Source of the DNA: an uncultured Oscillospiraceae bacterium | GTDB lineage: Bacteria; Bacillota; Clostridia; Oscillospirales; Ruminococcaceae | Assembly: GCA_910586535.1 (NCBI GenBank) | Contig: CAJUHS010000007.1 | Coordinates: forward strand, 62,001 to 126,000 | DNA: 64,000 bases | Reading direction: 5' to 3' | Shown: positions 50,665 to 59,058 of the stretch, piece after piece | How the letters are laid out: every line of letters begins with the position of its first letter | How positions within the stretch are numbered: position 1 is the stretch's first letter | The notes under the pieces: generated by a model | The model's input: the letters and a program-made list of their open reading frames with translations, nothing else | Database searches by the model: none | Told to the model about the DNA's origin: nothing | Position numbers and translations under genes: made by a program

Positions 50665-51039
50665 ATGAACAGCGAAAAAAATCTGCGCGTATCGGTTCTG
50701 CTCGATTATTACGCGCCAATGCTTACCGAAAAGCAAAAGGACGTTATCGATCTTTACTATAACGAGGACTTGTCCCTGTCGGAAATAGCGGAGCACGAGA
50801 GCATTACCCGCCAGGGTGTGCGCGACAGTATCAAGCGGGGCGAGCAGACGCTCTTTGATATGGAAGAAAAATTTCACCTTGCCGAACGGTCGGAAAAGTT
50901 TTCTGAGCTCACGGAGCACATACTGGCTATTGCAAAGGATATAAAGTCCGAGTGCTCCTACGGAGGAAACGTTAAGCTGGCTTTGCGGCTTGCAGATACG
51001 CTTCTGCGGCTTGCTGAGGAGAACAGGGACTTGTTCTGA
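50665..51039 (+). CDS. ylxM: YlxM-like helix-turn-helix protein
   Basis: YlxM is a sigma-70-region-4-like protein encoded before ffh in Firmicutes; it modulates signal recognition particle function in Streptococcus. ATG 50665 follows GGAGGG; 124 residues, as expected. The family core is MLTEKQKDVIDLYYNEDLSL with SEIAEHESITRQGVRDSIKR, followed by a long helical C-terminus. It begins the ylxM-ffh-rpsP-khpA-rimM-trmD block, led by a strong promoter at 50544. Confidence 0.93.
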   Translation: MNSEKNLRVSVLLDYYAPMLTEKQKDVIDLYYNEDLSLSEIAEHESITRQGVRDSIKRGEQTLFDMEEKFHLAERSEKFSELTEHILAIAKDIKSECSYGGNVKLALRLADTLLRLAEENRDLF

Positions 51040-51127
51040 CAGAGGCAGATGTTTAAGGGACAAGGGACGGAATACAGGGGACGGAAAGCGGAAGACATAT
51101 TTAATTTTTTTGGAAAGTGTGGTTTTT

Positions 51128-52483
51128 ATGGCGTTCGAGGGTCTGTCCGAAAAATTAAACGGCGTTTTCAAGCGCCTTAAAAGCAGAGGAAAGCTTACCG
51201 AGGCGGACGTTAAGGAGGCTATGCGCGAGGTTCGTATGGCTCTGCTGGAGGCGGACGTAAGCTATAAAGTTGTCAAGGATTTTGTTGCAAAGGTATCCGA
51301 AAGAGCGGTGGGGGAAGAGGTGCTTACAAGCCTTACCCCCGGTCAGCAGGTCATCAAGATAGTTAACGAGGAGCTTATCGCTCTTATGGGCGACAGCAAC
51401 GCAAAGGTGAATTTCCCTTCGAAGCCGCCATGTATCGTAATGATGTGCGGCTTGCAGGGCTCCGGAAAGACAACTCATGCGGCTAAGCTTGCAAAGTTTT
51501 TTAAGGAGCAGGGCAAGCGTCCCCTGCTGGCAGCCTGCGACGTGTACCGTCCTGCGGCTATAAGCCAGCTTCAGGTGGTTGGCGAAAAAGCGGGAGTCCC
51601 AGTTTTTGAAATGGGGCAGATCAACCCTGTTACCATTGCAAGAGAAGCCGTCAAGCACGCCAAGGATTACGGAAACGATATTGTTATTCTGGATACGGCG
51701 GGACGTCTTCATATAGACGAGCAGCTTATGGACGAGCTTAAGACAATAAAGTCCGAGACCGAGCCTCACGAGATAATGCTTGTAGTGGACGCTATGACCG
51801 GTCAGGACGCGGTAAACGTTGCGAAGGCGTTTGACGACGCGCTGGGAATAAACAGCGTGCTTATGTCCAAGCTTGATTCCGATACAAGAGGCGGCGCGGC
51901 GCTGTCGGTACTGGCGGTAACGGGCAAGCCTATCAAGTTTGTGGGTACGGGCGAAAAGCTGGGGGATTTCGAGCAGTTCCACCCGGAGAGAATGGCGTCG
52001 CGTATCCTGGGAATGGGCGATATGCTAACCCTGATAGAGAGAGCGCAGTCCACCTTTGACGAGGAAAATTCCAGAAAGCTGTCCGAAAGATTAAAGGAAA
52101 ACAGCTTCGACATGACCGATCTTCTTGACCAGATGAAGCAGATACGGAAAATGGGTCCCCTGAAGCAGATAATAGGAATGCTCCCCGGAGTGGGAGATAA
52201 GATAAACGACGCGGACATCGACGACAGTCAGATGGGCAGGATAGAAGCGATAATTCTTTCCATGACCCCCGCGGAGAGGGCTAAACCCTCAATAATCGAC
52301 CCCAAGCGGAAGCGCAGGATAGCCGCGGGAAGCGGAAATTCCGTTGCGGACGTGAACAGGCTTTTAAGACAGTTTGAGGAAATGCAGAAGATGATGAAGC
52401 AGTTCGGCGTTATGGGCAGGAACGGCAAGGGCAAAAAGAACAAGCTTAGGCTCCCACCGGGAATGATGCCTCCCATGAGATAA
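51128..52483 (+). CDS. ffh: Signal recognition particle protein Ffh
   Basis: Ffh with SRP RNA delivers nascent membrane proteins to FtsY. ATG 51128 (MAFEGLSEKLNGVFKRLKSR) gives 451 residues. Domains are in the expected order: N (1-90), GTPase G (CGLQGSGKTTHAAKLAKFF near residue 107, DTAGRLHIDEQLM near 190, SKLDSDTRGGAALSV near 248), and the methionine-rich M domain from about 300, with the RRIAAGSGNSVADVNRLL RNA-binding motif near 398. The SRP RNA gene is not in the window. It is preceded by ylxM. Confidence 0.98.
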   Translation: MAFEGLSEKLNGVFKRLKSRGKLTEADVKEAMREVRMALLEADVSYKVVKDFVAKVSERAVGEEVLTSLTPGQQVIKIVNEELIALMGDSNAKVNFPSKPPCIVMMCGLQGSGKTTHAAKLAKFFKEQGKRPLLAACDVYRPAAISQLQVVGEKAGVPVFEMGQINPVTIAREAVKHAKDYGNDIVILDTAGRLHIDEQLMDELKTIKSETEPHEIMLVVDAMTGQDAVNVAKAFDDALGINSVLMSKLDSDTRGGAALSVLAVTGKPIKFVGTGEKLGDFEQFHPERMASRILGMGDMLTLIERAQSTFDEENSRKLSERLKENSFDMTDLLDQMKQIRKMGPLKQIIGMLPGVGDKINDADIDDSQMGRIEAIILSMTPAERAKPSIIDPKRKRRIAAGSGNSVADVNRLLRQFEEMQKMMKQFGVMGRNGKGKKNKLRLPPGMMPPMR

Positions 52484-52490
52484 GGCGGCT

Positions 52491-52706
52491 ATGGATATTT
52501 TCTATTTTATACTTTTCGGCGCGGTTGGGGCGTTCTGTCTTGCGGCGGCGGTAAAGGACTGGAAATGGTTCATAGACTATTGGTCGTACCAAAACGGCAG
52601 ACCCGGACAGCGGCTCAAAAGCAGAGGCGTGCTAAGGTTCCTTATCGGTGCGGCGGGAGTGCTGCTGATGCTGTTCGGCACTGCGGTGCTGGTTGGGTGG
52701 CTGTGA
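52491..52706 (+). CDS. Small two-helix membrane protein
   Basis: Starting seven bases after the ffh stop, this 71-residue protein has two membrane helices (FYFILFGAVGAFCLAAAVKD and RFLIGAAGVLLMLFGTAVLV) with a polar WKWFIDYWSYQNGRPGQRLK loop between them. The layout is like Imm17-type small membrane proteins, but the match is weak and there is no toxin gene nearby. It is presumably co-translated with ffh. Confidence 0.65.
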   Translation: MDIFYFILFGAVGAFCLAAAVKDWKWFIDYWSYQNGRPGQRLKSRGVLRFLIGAAGVLLMLFGTAVLVGWL

Positions 52707-52823
52707 AACGGCATAAGCCAATGATGCGATACAAGGCCGTATACTGTATATGTTTGCCGAACAGCAGCTTTGATATGTAAATTGCAGGCATACAATAAAT
52801 TTTACCTGAAAGGAAGATGTCTT

Positions 52824-53225
52824 ATGAAAAAACTGTTGACTGTTGCTACCGTACTTGCTTTGACTGTTTCGACGACGGGCATTGCCGCATCCGCTCACGG
52901 CGGACATCACGGCAGGGGACGTCAGAGCCGAAGCACAGTTTCCGTTTACTACTGCGGCAGGGATTGCTCCTACTGCGATGAAGACGGCGACGGAATCTGC
53001 GACAACTGCGAAAACCGCAGGTATTACTGCGGCGGGGACTGTTCCTTTACCGATGAGGACGGAGATGGTATCTGCGACAGCTGCGGAAACGGCGGCTACT
53101 ACTGCGGAAACGGCTGCTTCTTTACCGACGAGGACGGAGACGGAATCTGCGACAACTGCGATACCAAGGGCGTTTGCAGCGTAAAGCCGAAAGCTAAGAA
53201 AATGGCAGGACATTGTCATTGCTGA
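52824..53225 (+). CDS. Secreted protein with three Cys-rich DxDGDG repeats
   Basis: ATG 52824 follows GAAAGGA; 133 residues. A standard signal peptide (KKLLTVATVLALTVSTTGIA, cut near ASA) is followed by a His/Arg/Gly-rich stretch, then three copies of a unit of about 27 residues built as YYCG-x-x-CS/F-x-x-DEDGDGICDxC. The DxDxDG part is a calcium-binding loop of the EF-hand/thrombospondin-3 kind, and the flanking cysteines probably pair or bind metal. It ends GHCHC. It lies inside the conserved ffh-rpsP block, which is unusual. Role outside the cell unknown. Confidence 0.8.
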   Translation: MKKLLTVATVLALTVSTTGIAASAHGGHHGRGRQSRSTVSVYYCGRDCSYCDEDGDGICDNCENRRYYCGGDCSFTDEDGDGICDSCGNGGYYCGNGCFFTDEDGDGICDNCDTKGVCSVKPKAKKMAGHCHC

Positions 53226-53387
53226 GTTCATTACGCAAATGCGTTTTGATATAATTTGAAATCTTTGGCAGCAAGCTGTTTAAGAGCGGCGGGAAGTTTT
53301 CTCGCCTCTCGTCTCTTGCCTCTTAACTTTTAAAGGAGAACAAGAGGGAATAACGGAACAAGCTGCTCTAATAGGAGGTGTATACCA

Positions 53388-53630
53388 ATGGCGGTAAAAA
53401 TCAGACTGAGAAGAATGGGCGCAAAGAAAGCTCCTTTCTACAGAATTGTTGTTGCGGATTCCAGATATCCCAGAGACGGAAGATTTATCGAGGAGATCGG
53501 CTACTATGATTCCAAGACCGAACCCTCGACCGTAAAGATCGACGCGGAAAAGGCTAAGAAGTGGATGGCTAACGGCGCGCAGCCTACCGAGACAGTAAAG
53601 AAGCTGTTTGAGAAAAACGGCGTGCTTTAA
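53388..53630 (+). CDS. rpsP: 30S ribosomal protein S16
   Basis: The 80-residue protein starts MAVKIRLRRMGAKKAPFYRI, the diagnostic S16 opening, with the VVADSRYPRDGRFIEEIGYY segment following. S16 is needed for assembly of the small subunit. AGGAGG lies nine bases before ATG. It is separated from ffh by about 900 bases holding the small membrane and DxDGDG genes, and from khpA by repeat copy 5. Confidence 0.98.
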   Translation: MAVKIRLRRMGAKKAPFYRIVVADSRYPRDGRFIEEIGYYDSKTEPSTVKIDAEKAKKWMANGAQPTETVKKLFEKNGVL

Positions 53631-53719
53631 TTTTTATTGCGCGCCGCGGCTTGAACGGCTGAATGCCGGAAAAAGAATGTTAAGAGGATATGGGCGGCGG
53701 CAGAAGTCTCCCGCCTACA

Positions 53720-53838
53720 CAGCAATTCCACTTTGAAAATGCAAATAAAAGCTTGCGCCAAAAATCATACATCAAAAAGTTAAAACTTTTTAAAGATATT
53801 CGGCTCATCTTTTGTACATTTTCTGTGTGGAATGGCTG
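53720..53838. repeat. 119-bp intergenic inverted repeat, copy 5 (longer variant)
   Basis: CAGC-ATTCCAC at the left faces GTGGAAT-GGCTG at the right. GAAAATG-AAA...AAAAG and GCGCCAAAAATCA match the family core; AAAAAGTT-AAAACTTTTT adds a central hairpin. It separates rpsP from khpA inside a conserved operon. Confidence 0.65.
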
Positions 53839-53879
53839 TAGGTTCTCTTGCTTCGCTTTATCAGAAAAGGATGGTAGTT

Positions 53880-54113
53880 ATGGAAGAGTTGCTCAGAAGT
53901 ATCGTGTACGGTCTCGTTGAGGACAGGGACGCGGTAAAGATTGATATAGACGAACCGGACGCAGAGGGCGTTACGGTTTATCATCTCCACGTTGCCTCCG
54001 CCGACATGGGACGTGTTATCGGCAAGCAGGGCAGGATCGCCAAGGCTATCCGCACAGTTATGCGTGCAGGCGCAGGAAGATCCAATCAGAAAATAATGGT
54101 GGAGATAGACTGA
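53880..54113 (+). CDS. khpA: KH-domain RNA-binding protein KhpA
   Basis: The 77-residue protein starts at ATG 53880, seven bases after AAAAGGAT; a start 16 codons earlier would fall within the repeat element. The KH motif VIGKQGRIAKAIRTVMRAG contains the GxxG loop (GKQG). KhpA pairs with KhpB/Jag in Firmicutes and binds many RNAs, influencing cell division. Its place between rpsP and rimM is conserved. Confidence 0.95.
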   Translation: MEELLRSIVYGLVEDRDAVKIDIDEPDAEGVTVYHLHVASADMGRVIGKQGRIAKAIRTVMRAGAGRSNQKIMVEID

Positions 54114-54253
54114 TACGCTGATATGGCTGATACACGCACAGCACTGCTTGTTTTGAATATTACGCGGGGAAATGATTTCGGGCGGAAGTTTGCCGGGATA
54201 TTTCCCTTTTTGCGTTATTCAGATTCAGAACGATATAACAGGAGGCAAGCCGA

Positions 54254-54760
54254 ATGAAGCAATACCTTGAAATAGGAAAAATAGTAGCCGTACAGGGACT
54301 TAAAGGCGAAGTCAGGGTCGAGCCATGGTGCGATTCGGGAGAGTTCCTCTGCGAGTTCGACACCCTTTACTTTGACAAGGGCGCGAAGCCTGTGGAGATA
54401 ACAAAGTCCCGGGTGCAGAAAAATATTGTGGTTATGAAAATTGCGGGGATAGATACCCCGGAACAGGCACAGAACGTCAGAAACAAGATACTCTATATGG
54501 ACAGGAACGACGTGGAGCTTGAGAAGGGCTCTTATTTCGTTCAGGATTTGATAGGACTTGAGGTTACCGACAACGACAGCGGCGAAAGCTACGGAAAGCT
54601 CTGCGAGGTGTCCTTTACGGGAGCAAACGATGTTTATCACATAAAGGGCGCGGATGGTACAGTCCGCCTTATTCCCGCCATACCGGACGTTGTAATAAGC
54701 ACCGATATTGAAAAGGGCATAATGAAAATTCACGTTCTGGAGGGACTTTTTGATGACTAA
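54254..54760 (+). CDS. rimM: Ribosome maturation factor RimM
   Basis: RimM binds S19 and helps process 16S rRNA in the 30S head. The 168-residue protein has the N-terminal RimM domain (IGKIVAVQGLKGEVRVEPWC) and a C-terminal PRC-barrel domain (FVQDLIGLEVTDNDSGESYG, VRLIPAIPDVVISTD). AGGAGG lies eight bases upstream. Its stop overlaps the trmD start by eight bases, implying coupling. Confidence 0.97.
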   Translation: MKQYLEIGKIVAVQGLKGEVRVEPWCDSGEFLCEFDTLYFDKGAKPVEITKSRVQKNIVVMKIAGIDTPEQAQNVRNKILYMDRNDVELEKGSYFVQDLIGLEVTDNDSGESYGKLCEVSFTGANDVYHIKGADGTVRLIPAIPDVVISTDIEKGIMKIHVLEGLFDD

Positions 54761-55502
54761 GAGAATACGCGTGCGCGTAAAAAAGCGTCCGCTGAGGATA
54801 GATATTGCAACGCTTTTTCCCGATATGTGCGAGACTGTCCTGAACGAAAGTATTGTTGGCAGGGCGCGCAGGGCGGGCAAAATAGAGCTTTGCTGCCACC
54901 AGATAAGGGATTACTCAACCGATAAGCACCGCCGTGTGGACGATACTCCTTACGGCGGAGGAATGGGTATGGTCATGCAGGCGGAGCCTATTTACCGCTG
55001 CTTTAAGGAGGTCACAAAGGCTTTTCCGCGAAAGCCCCATGTTATCTATATGTCTCCCAAGGGTACGGTTCTGACACAGCAAAAGGCTGTGGAACTGTCA
55101 AAAATGCAAAATCTGTTTATCATCTGCGGACACTACGAGGGTGTGGATCAGCGTGTCATAGATAAGATCGCTGACGAGGAAATATCAATAGGGGACTATG
55201 TTCTCACGGGAGGAGAGCTTCCCGCGCTGGTACTGACGGATGCGGTTGCGAGAATGTGCGGCGGCGTGCTCTCCGCGGAGGAATGCTTTACGGAGGAGAG
55301 TCATTTTTCGGGGCTTTTGGAGTATCCTCACTACACCCGTCCCGAAGTGTGGGAGGGAGAGAAAGTTCCCGGGGTGCTGCTGACGGGACATCACAAAAAC
55401 ATCGCCGAGTTCCGTCGTAGCGAAGCCGTTAAAATAACCAAAGAAAGACGTCCCGATTTATACAAAAAATTCACAGAAAATATCAATATGAACGGTGAAT
55501 GA
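54753..55502 (+). CDS. trmD: tRNA (guanine-37-N1)-methyltransferase
   Basis: TrmD methylates G37 next to the anticodon, preventing frameshifts, with SAM bound in a trefoil-knot fold. ATG 54753 gives 249 residues. A short basic extension (TKRIRVRVKKRPLR) comes before the usual IDIATLFPDMCETVL. Motifs: DDTPYGGGMGMVMQAEP and, in the knot, SIGDYVLTGGELPALVLTDA. rplS, which usually follows trmD, is not present here; the next gene encodes HPr behind its own promoter. Confidence 0.97.
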   Translation: MTKRIRVRVKKRPLRIDIATLFPDMCETVLNESIVGRARRAGKIELCCHQIRDYSTDKHRRVDDTPYGGGMGMVMQAEPIYRCFKEVTKAFPRKPHVIYMSPKGTVLTQQKAVELSKMQNLFIICGHYEGVDQRVIDKIADEEISIGDYVLTGGELPALVLTDAVARMCGGVLSAEECFTEESHFSGLLEYPHYTRPEVWEGEKVPGVLLTGHHKNIAEFRRSEAVKITKERRPDLYKKFTENINMNGE

Positions 55503-55679
55503 ACTATAGCTCTCGGAAGTGTTAAAAATTTTAGTATATAATTAACATAAAAGGCTGTGGAAAATTGTTCATAGGTAATAAATTTCGTTATTATTACCAA
55601 AAGTTTGTGACGCTTATATCTCCGAATTAAATAAAAAGCAGAAATTTTGCCATATGGGCATTTTCGTAACATTTTTTCG

Positions 55680-55708
55680 TTGACTAACCGAAAATTGCAG
55701 GGTATAAT
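55680..55708 (+). promoter_or_regulatory. Promoter of the HPr gene
   Basis: TTGACT (55680-55685), 17-bp spacer, TATAAT (55703-55708). The gap 55503-55679 before it is AT-rich, with only a small GGTAATAA/TTATTACC inverted repeat near 55580. Confidence 0.85.
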
Positions 55709-55769
55709 ATATAGCATAGAAAGAACACATATAAACCCGTGCAAAAGAAATTAGTTAGGAGAGAGTATT

Positions 55770-56042
55770 ATGTTCGTCAAAGATGTAATGGTTCAGAATC
55801 AGGTCGGTCTTCATGCGCGTCCCGCTACATTTTTCATTCAGAAAGCGAATGAGTTTAAGTCCTCCATCTGGATCGAAAAGGAAGAGCGCCGCGTAAACGC
55901 CAAGTCCCTTCTCGGTATCCTTTCCCTCGGTATTGTGGGCGGTACACAGATCAGAATTATCGCCGACGGAGCCGATGAGGAAGCAGCTGTAACAGGTCTT
56001 ATCGAACTTGTTGAAAGCGGTTTTGCAGAGGAGACCAGATAA
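55770..56042 (+). CDS. ptsH: HPr phosphocarrier protein
   Basis: The 90-residue protein has the HPr active site GLHARPAT with His15, which carries phosphate from enzyme I to sugar-specific EII proteins, and Ser46 in NAKSLLGILSLG, the HPr-kinase site used in CcpA catabolite control. Both residues present means a true HPr rather than Crh. AGGAGAG precedes ATG. It has its own promoter and terminator; ptsI is not adjacent. Confidence 0.93.
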   Translation: MFVKDVMVQNQVGLHARPATFFIQKANEFKSSIWIEKEERRVNAKSLLGILSLGIVGGTQIRIIADGADEEAAVTGLIELVESGFAEETR

Positions 56043-56063
56043 GTCTTTTGTTATTATTGATTG

Positions 56064-56100
56064 GGAGCGCAGCGATTTTTGCCGCGCTCCTTTTATTTTT
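56064..56100 (+). terminator. Terminator of the HPr gene
   Basis: GGAGCGC pairs with GCGCTCC around a 13-base loop, followed by TTTTATTTTT. Confidence 0.9.
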
Positions 56101-56111
56101 GATATTTTACG

Positions 56112-56270
56112 GGGACTTTTCTTTTGCTATGTCTTGATCTAATGCTCTTGGGTTTTATAGTTAGTGCGGGAGTACGAGGGAGAACCCTCTCGTACCTTTA
56201 CCACTATCTACAAATTAACAGCAAACAATGTCAAGACAAATCAAACAAAAGAGCCCGCGCCAAAAGTCCC
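56112..56270. repeat. 159-bp nested palindrome before the liv operon
   Basis: Five helices nest in order: GGGACTTTT/AAAAGTCCC (56112, 56262), CTTTTG/CAAAAG (56121, 56246), TGTCTTGA/TCAAGACA (56130, 56231), TAG-T-TAGTG/CACTA-T-CTA (56158, 56202) and GTACGAG/CTCGTAC (56172, 56189). It lies between the HPr terminator and the liv promoter. Function unknown; it is the main content of the 56043-56389 gap. Confidence 0.75.
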
Positions 56271-56312
56271 AAGAAAAATTTACAAGAAAAATGATTTCCA
56301 CATCAAAATCAC

Positions 56313-56341
56313 TTGAAAAAATACGTGAAAAGTGATATAAT
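56313..56341 (+). promoter_or_regulatory. Promoter of livHMGF
   Basis: TTGAAA, 17-bp spacer, TATAAT, 48 bases before the livH start. Confidence 0.85.
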
Positions 56342-56389
56342 AAATCGAATATACAAACAAAAATAACCAAAGGAAAGGATCGGTCGTAA

Positions 56390-57265
56390 ATGGAATTTAT
56401 AGAACAGCTCATCAACGGTCTGAATCTGGGCAGTATCTACGCTCTTATGGCACTGGGCTATACAATGGTTTACGGCATTGCCAAAATGCTGAACTTTGCC
56501 CACGGCGATATTATCATGGTGGGAGCCTATACCCTTTCGGTGGCAATTGCTACACTGAAATTCCCCCCTGCGCTGGCAATAATCGTCAGCATGGCGGTAT
56601 GCTCTTTGCTGGGAATAACCGTGGAAAAGATCGCCTATAAGCCCCTGCGAAACGCTTCTCCGCTGACGGTGCTCATTACCGCTATCGGTGTGAGTTACTT
56701 TCTCCAAAGCCTTGCGCTGCTTATTTTCGGTTCCAACCAGAGAAAGGTTGAATCCGTTATCACTATGCAGCCTATAAAAATCGGCGGTATTGAGCTTACG
56801 GGAGAATCGGCGGTAACTATCGGCGTGACGGTAATAATCATGATATGCCTTACGTTGTTTATAAACAAGACCAAAACCGGCAGAGCCATGCTTGCGGTGT
56901 CGGAGGATAAGGGCGCGGCGCAGCTTATGGGCGTTAACGTCAACAAGACTATTTCGGTAACGTTCGCTATCGGTTCTGCTCTGGCGGCTGTGGCGGGAGT
57001 TCTGTTCACCTCCTCATACGGCTTTGTGGGGCCCTACACAGGCGCGCTTCCCGGCATAAAGGCGTTTGTTGCGGCGGTTCTGGGAGGGATAGGCTCTATT
57101 CCCGGAGCAATGCTTGGAGGTTTTCTTCTTGGCATAATCGAAAGCCTTTCAAAGGCGTACATATCCACCCAGCTTTCCGACGCTATAGTTTTCGGCGTGC
57201 TTATCGTGGTTCTGCTTGTGAAGCCCTCTGGACTTCTCGGCAAAAAGCGCATGGAAAAGGTTTAA
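56390..57265 (+). CDS. livH: Branched-chain amino acid ABC transporter permease LivH
   Basis: The 291-residue membrane protein starts MEFIEQLINGLNLGSIYALM, the typical LivH opening, with about eight helices. The family motif YTMVYGIAKMLNFAHGDIIM is near residue 25, and GFVGPYTGALPGIKAFVAAV with GGIGSIPGAMLGG forms the cytoplasmic coupling region near residue 215. With LivM it forms the channel for leucine, isoleucine and valine (or a related ligand). It opens the livHMGF operon. Confidence 0.95.
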   Translation: MEFIEQLINGLNLGSIYALMALGYTMVYGIAKMLNFAHGDIIMVGAYTLSVAIATLKFPPALAIIVSMAVCSLLGITVEKIAYKPLRNASPLTVLITAIGVSYFLQSLALLIFGSNQRKVESVITMQPIKIGGIELTGESAVTIGVTVIIMICLTLFINKTKTGRAMLAVSEDKGAAQLMGVNVNKTISVTFAIGSALAAVAGVLFTSSYGFVGPYTGALPGIKAFVAAVLGGIGSIPGAMLGGFLLGIIESLSKAYISTQLSDAIVFGVLIVVLLVKPSGLLGKKRMEKV

Positions 57266-57277
57266 GGGGGTACGGAT

Positions 57278-58279
57278 ATGAAAATAAAGAAGCATTTGAA
57301 AAATATAATTTCAATTTGTATCGTCCTTGCGCTGTACGTTGTAATACTTCTGCTTGTGCAGGCGGGAGCGCTTTCAAGGCACTATCAGTCCCTGCTTGTG
57401 CCTATTGGCATTAACGTTATTCTGGCGGTATCCCTTAACCTTACGGTGGGATTTCTCGGCGAGCTTACTCTCGGGCATGCGGGCTTTATGTCCGTAGGTG
57501 CTTACGCGGGCTGTCTGTTTTCGGTGTACTGCGATCTGCCCGCGGCGATAGAGTTTCCCCTCGCGCTTTTGATCGGAGGCATTGCCGCGGCTGTATTCGG
57601 CATAATCATAGGCATACCGGTTCTCCGCCTCAAGGGAGACTACCTTGCCATTGTTACCCTTGCTTTCGGCGAGATAATCCGCTCCGTTATCACTAACCTT
57701 GATTTTCTCGGCGGCGCGGGAGGTCTAAGGGGCATTACCAAGTACAAAAGCACCGCAAGCGCGTTTACGGCTGTCTTCGTTGTACTGGTGCTTACCGTTA
57801 TAATTATCCGCAACCTGGTAAAGTCGCGTCACGGCAGAGCCATATGCTCTATCCGCGACAACGTTATCGCTTCGGAATCCGTGGGAATAAACGTGGTTTT
57901 CTACAAGCTTTTGGCTTTTGTTACGGCGGCGTTTTTCGCAGGTATCGCGGGAGTTCTGTACGGTCATAACCTCGGTATCCTTAAGCCCAACACCTTTGAC
58001 TTCAACAAATCCATAGAGATACTTGTTATCGTGGTGCTTGGAGGCATGGGAAGCATTACCGGCTCAATAATCTCGGCAATAGTCATAACCCTGCTGCCGG
58101 AGGTGCTCCGCGGTCTGGAGGACTACAGACTGCTTATCTATGCGGTAGTTCTAATCGCAATGATGCTGCTGAATAACAATCCGAAATTCAACGCACTGAA
58201 GGATACTCTGAAGGGAAAACTGCTTCAATTGCGGCCCGCGAAAAAAGCATCGGATTCTGCCGAAAAGGAGGCTGACTGA
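57278..58279 (+). CDS. livM: Branched-chain amino acid ABC transporter permease LivM
   Basis: This 333-residue permease follows livH by 12 bases. About ten membrane helices are visible; LNLTVGFLGELTLGHAGFMS near residue 55 is the family signature, and GGMGSITGSIISAIVITLLP near 255 is the coupling loop. The C-terminal tail is basic and cytoplasmic. It pairs with LivH. Function depends on the ATPases LivG/LivF encoded next. Confidence 0.95.
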   Translation: MKIKKHLKNIISICIVLALYVVILLLVQAGALSRHYQSLLVPIGINVILAVSLNLTVGFLGELTLGHAGFMSVGAYAGCLFSVYCDLPAAIEFPLALLIGGIAAAVFGIIIGIPVLRLKGDYLAIVTLAFGEIIRSVITNLDFLGGAGGLRGITKYKSTASAFTAVFVVLVLTVIIIRNLVKSRHGRAICSIRDNVIASESVGINVVFYKLLAFVTAAFFAGIAGVLYGHNLGILKPNTFDFNKSIEILVIVVLGGMGSITGSIISAIVITLLPEVLRGLEDYRLLIYAVVLIAMMLLNNNPKFNALKDTLKGKLLQLRPAKKASDSAEKEAD

Positions 58280-58280
58280 A

Positions 58281-59039
58281 ATGGCTCTTCTCGAAGTAAA
58301 AAATTTAGGCATAACCTTCGGCGGACTTCACGCCGTTGACGATTTTTCCTTTAAGGTGGAAAAAGGACAGCTTTACGGTCTAATCGGTCCCAACGGTGCG
58401 GGAAAGACCACTGTGTTCAATATGCTGACAGGTGTCTACAAGCCCACGGCGGGAGGCTTTACTCTTGACGGCGAGAACCTTACGGGCAGACCTCCAATAG
58501 AGATAAACCGCAAGGGTATTGCCCGTACATTTCAGAATATACGGCTTTTCAAGGATATGTCCGTTATCGACAACGTTAAGGTAGGTCTGCACAACGGCAA
58601 GAAGTACACAATTGCAGAGGGAATATTCCGCCTGCCCCGTTTCTTTAAAGAGGAAAAGGAGCTTGACCAAAGGGCAATGGAGCTGCTGAGCGTTTTCGGT
58701 CTGGAGGGGGAAAGGGACGTGCTTGCGTCCAATCTGCCCTACGGAAAGCAGAGAAAGCTTGAAATAGCCCGCGCTCTTGCCACGAACCCGAAGCTGCTGC
58801 TTTTGGACGAACCTGCCGCGGGAATGAATCCCAACGAAACGGCGGAGCTTATGGATACGATACGGTTCGTTCGGGATAAATTTGATATGACCATACTGCT
58901 GATAGAGCACGACATGAAGCTTGTTTCGGGTATATGCGAGGAGGTCTCGGTGCTTAACTTCGGTCAGGAGCTTGCGCACGGAATAACGAGCGACGTACTT
59001 AACGACCCGAAGGTTATAACGGCTTACCTCGGAGAATAA
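58281..59039 (+). CDS. livG: Branched-chain amino acid ABC transporter ATP-binding protein LivG
   Basis: A 252-residue ABC ATPase, one base after livM. Walker A GPNGAGKTT near residue 38, signature LPYGKQRKLEIARAL near 152, Walker B LLLLDEPAAGMNP near 173. The signature LPYGxQR and an insert after the Q-loop with NRKGIARTFQNIRLFKDMSV are typical of LivG. It works as a heterodimer with LivF in the cytoplasm. Confidence 0.96.
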   Translation: MALLEVKNLGITFGGLHAVDDFSFKVEKGQLYGLIGPNGAGKTTVFNMLTGVYKPTAGGFTLDGENLTGRPPIEINRKGIARTFQNIRLFKDMSVIDNVKVGLHNGKKYTIAEGIFRLPRFFKEEKELDQRAMELLSVFGLEGERDVLASNLPYGKQRKLEIARALATNPKLLLLDEPAAGMNPNETAELMDTIRFVRDKFDMTILLIEHDMKLVSGICEEVSVLNFGQELAHGITSDVLNDPKVITAYLGE

Positions 59040-59058
59040 ATGAAAGGAGACAGGCTTT

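Noticed and set aside
52491..52706. Firm call of Imm17 immunity protein
   Set aside because: Only the two-helix layout fits; no toxin is nearby and short hydrophobic proteins resemble each other by chance.
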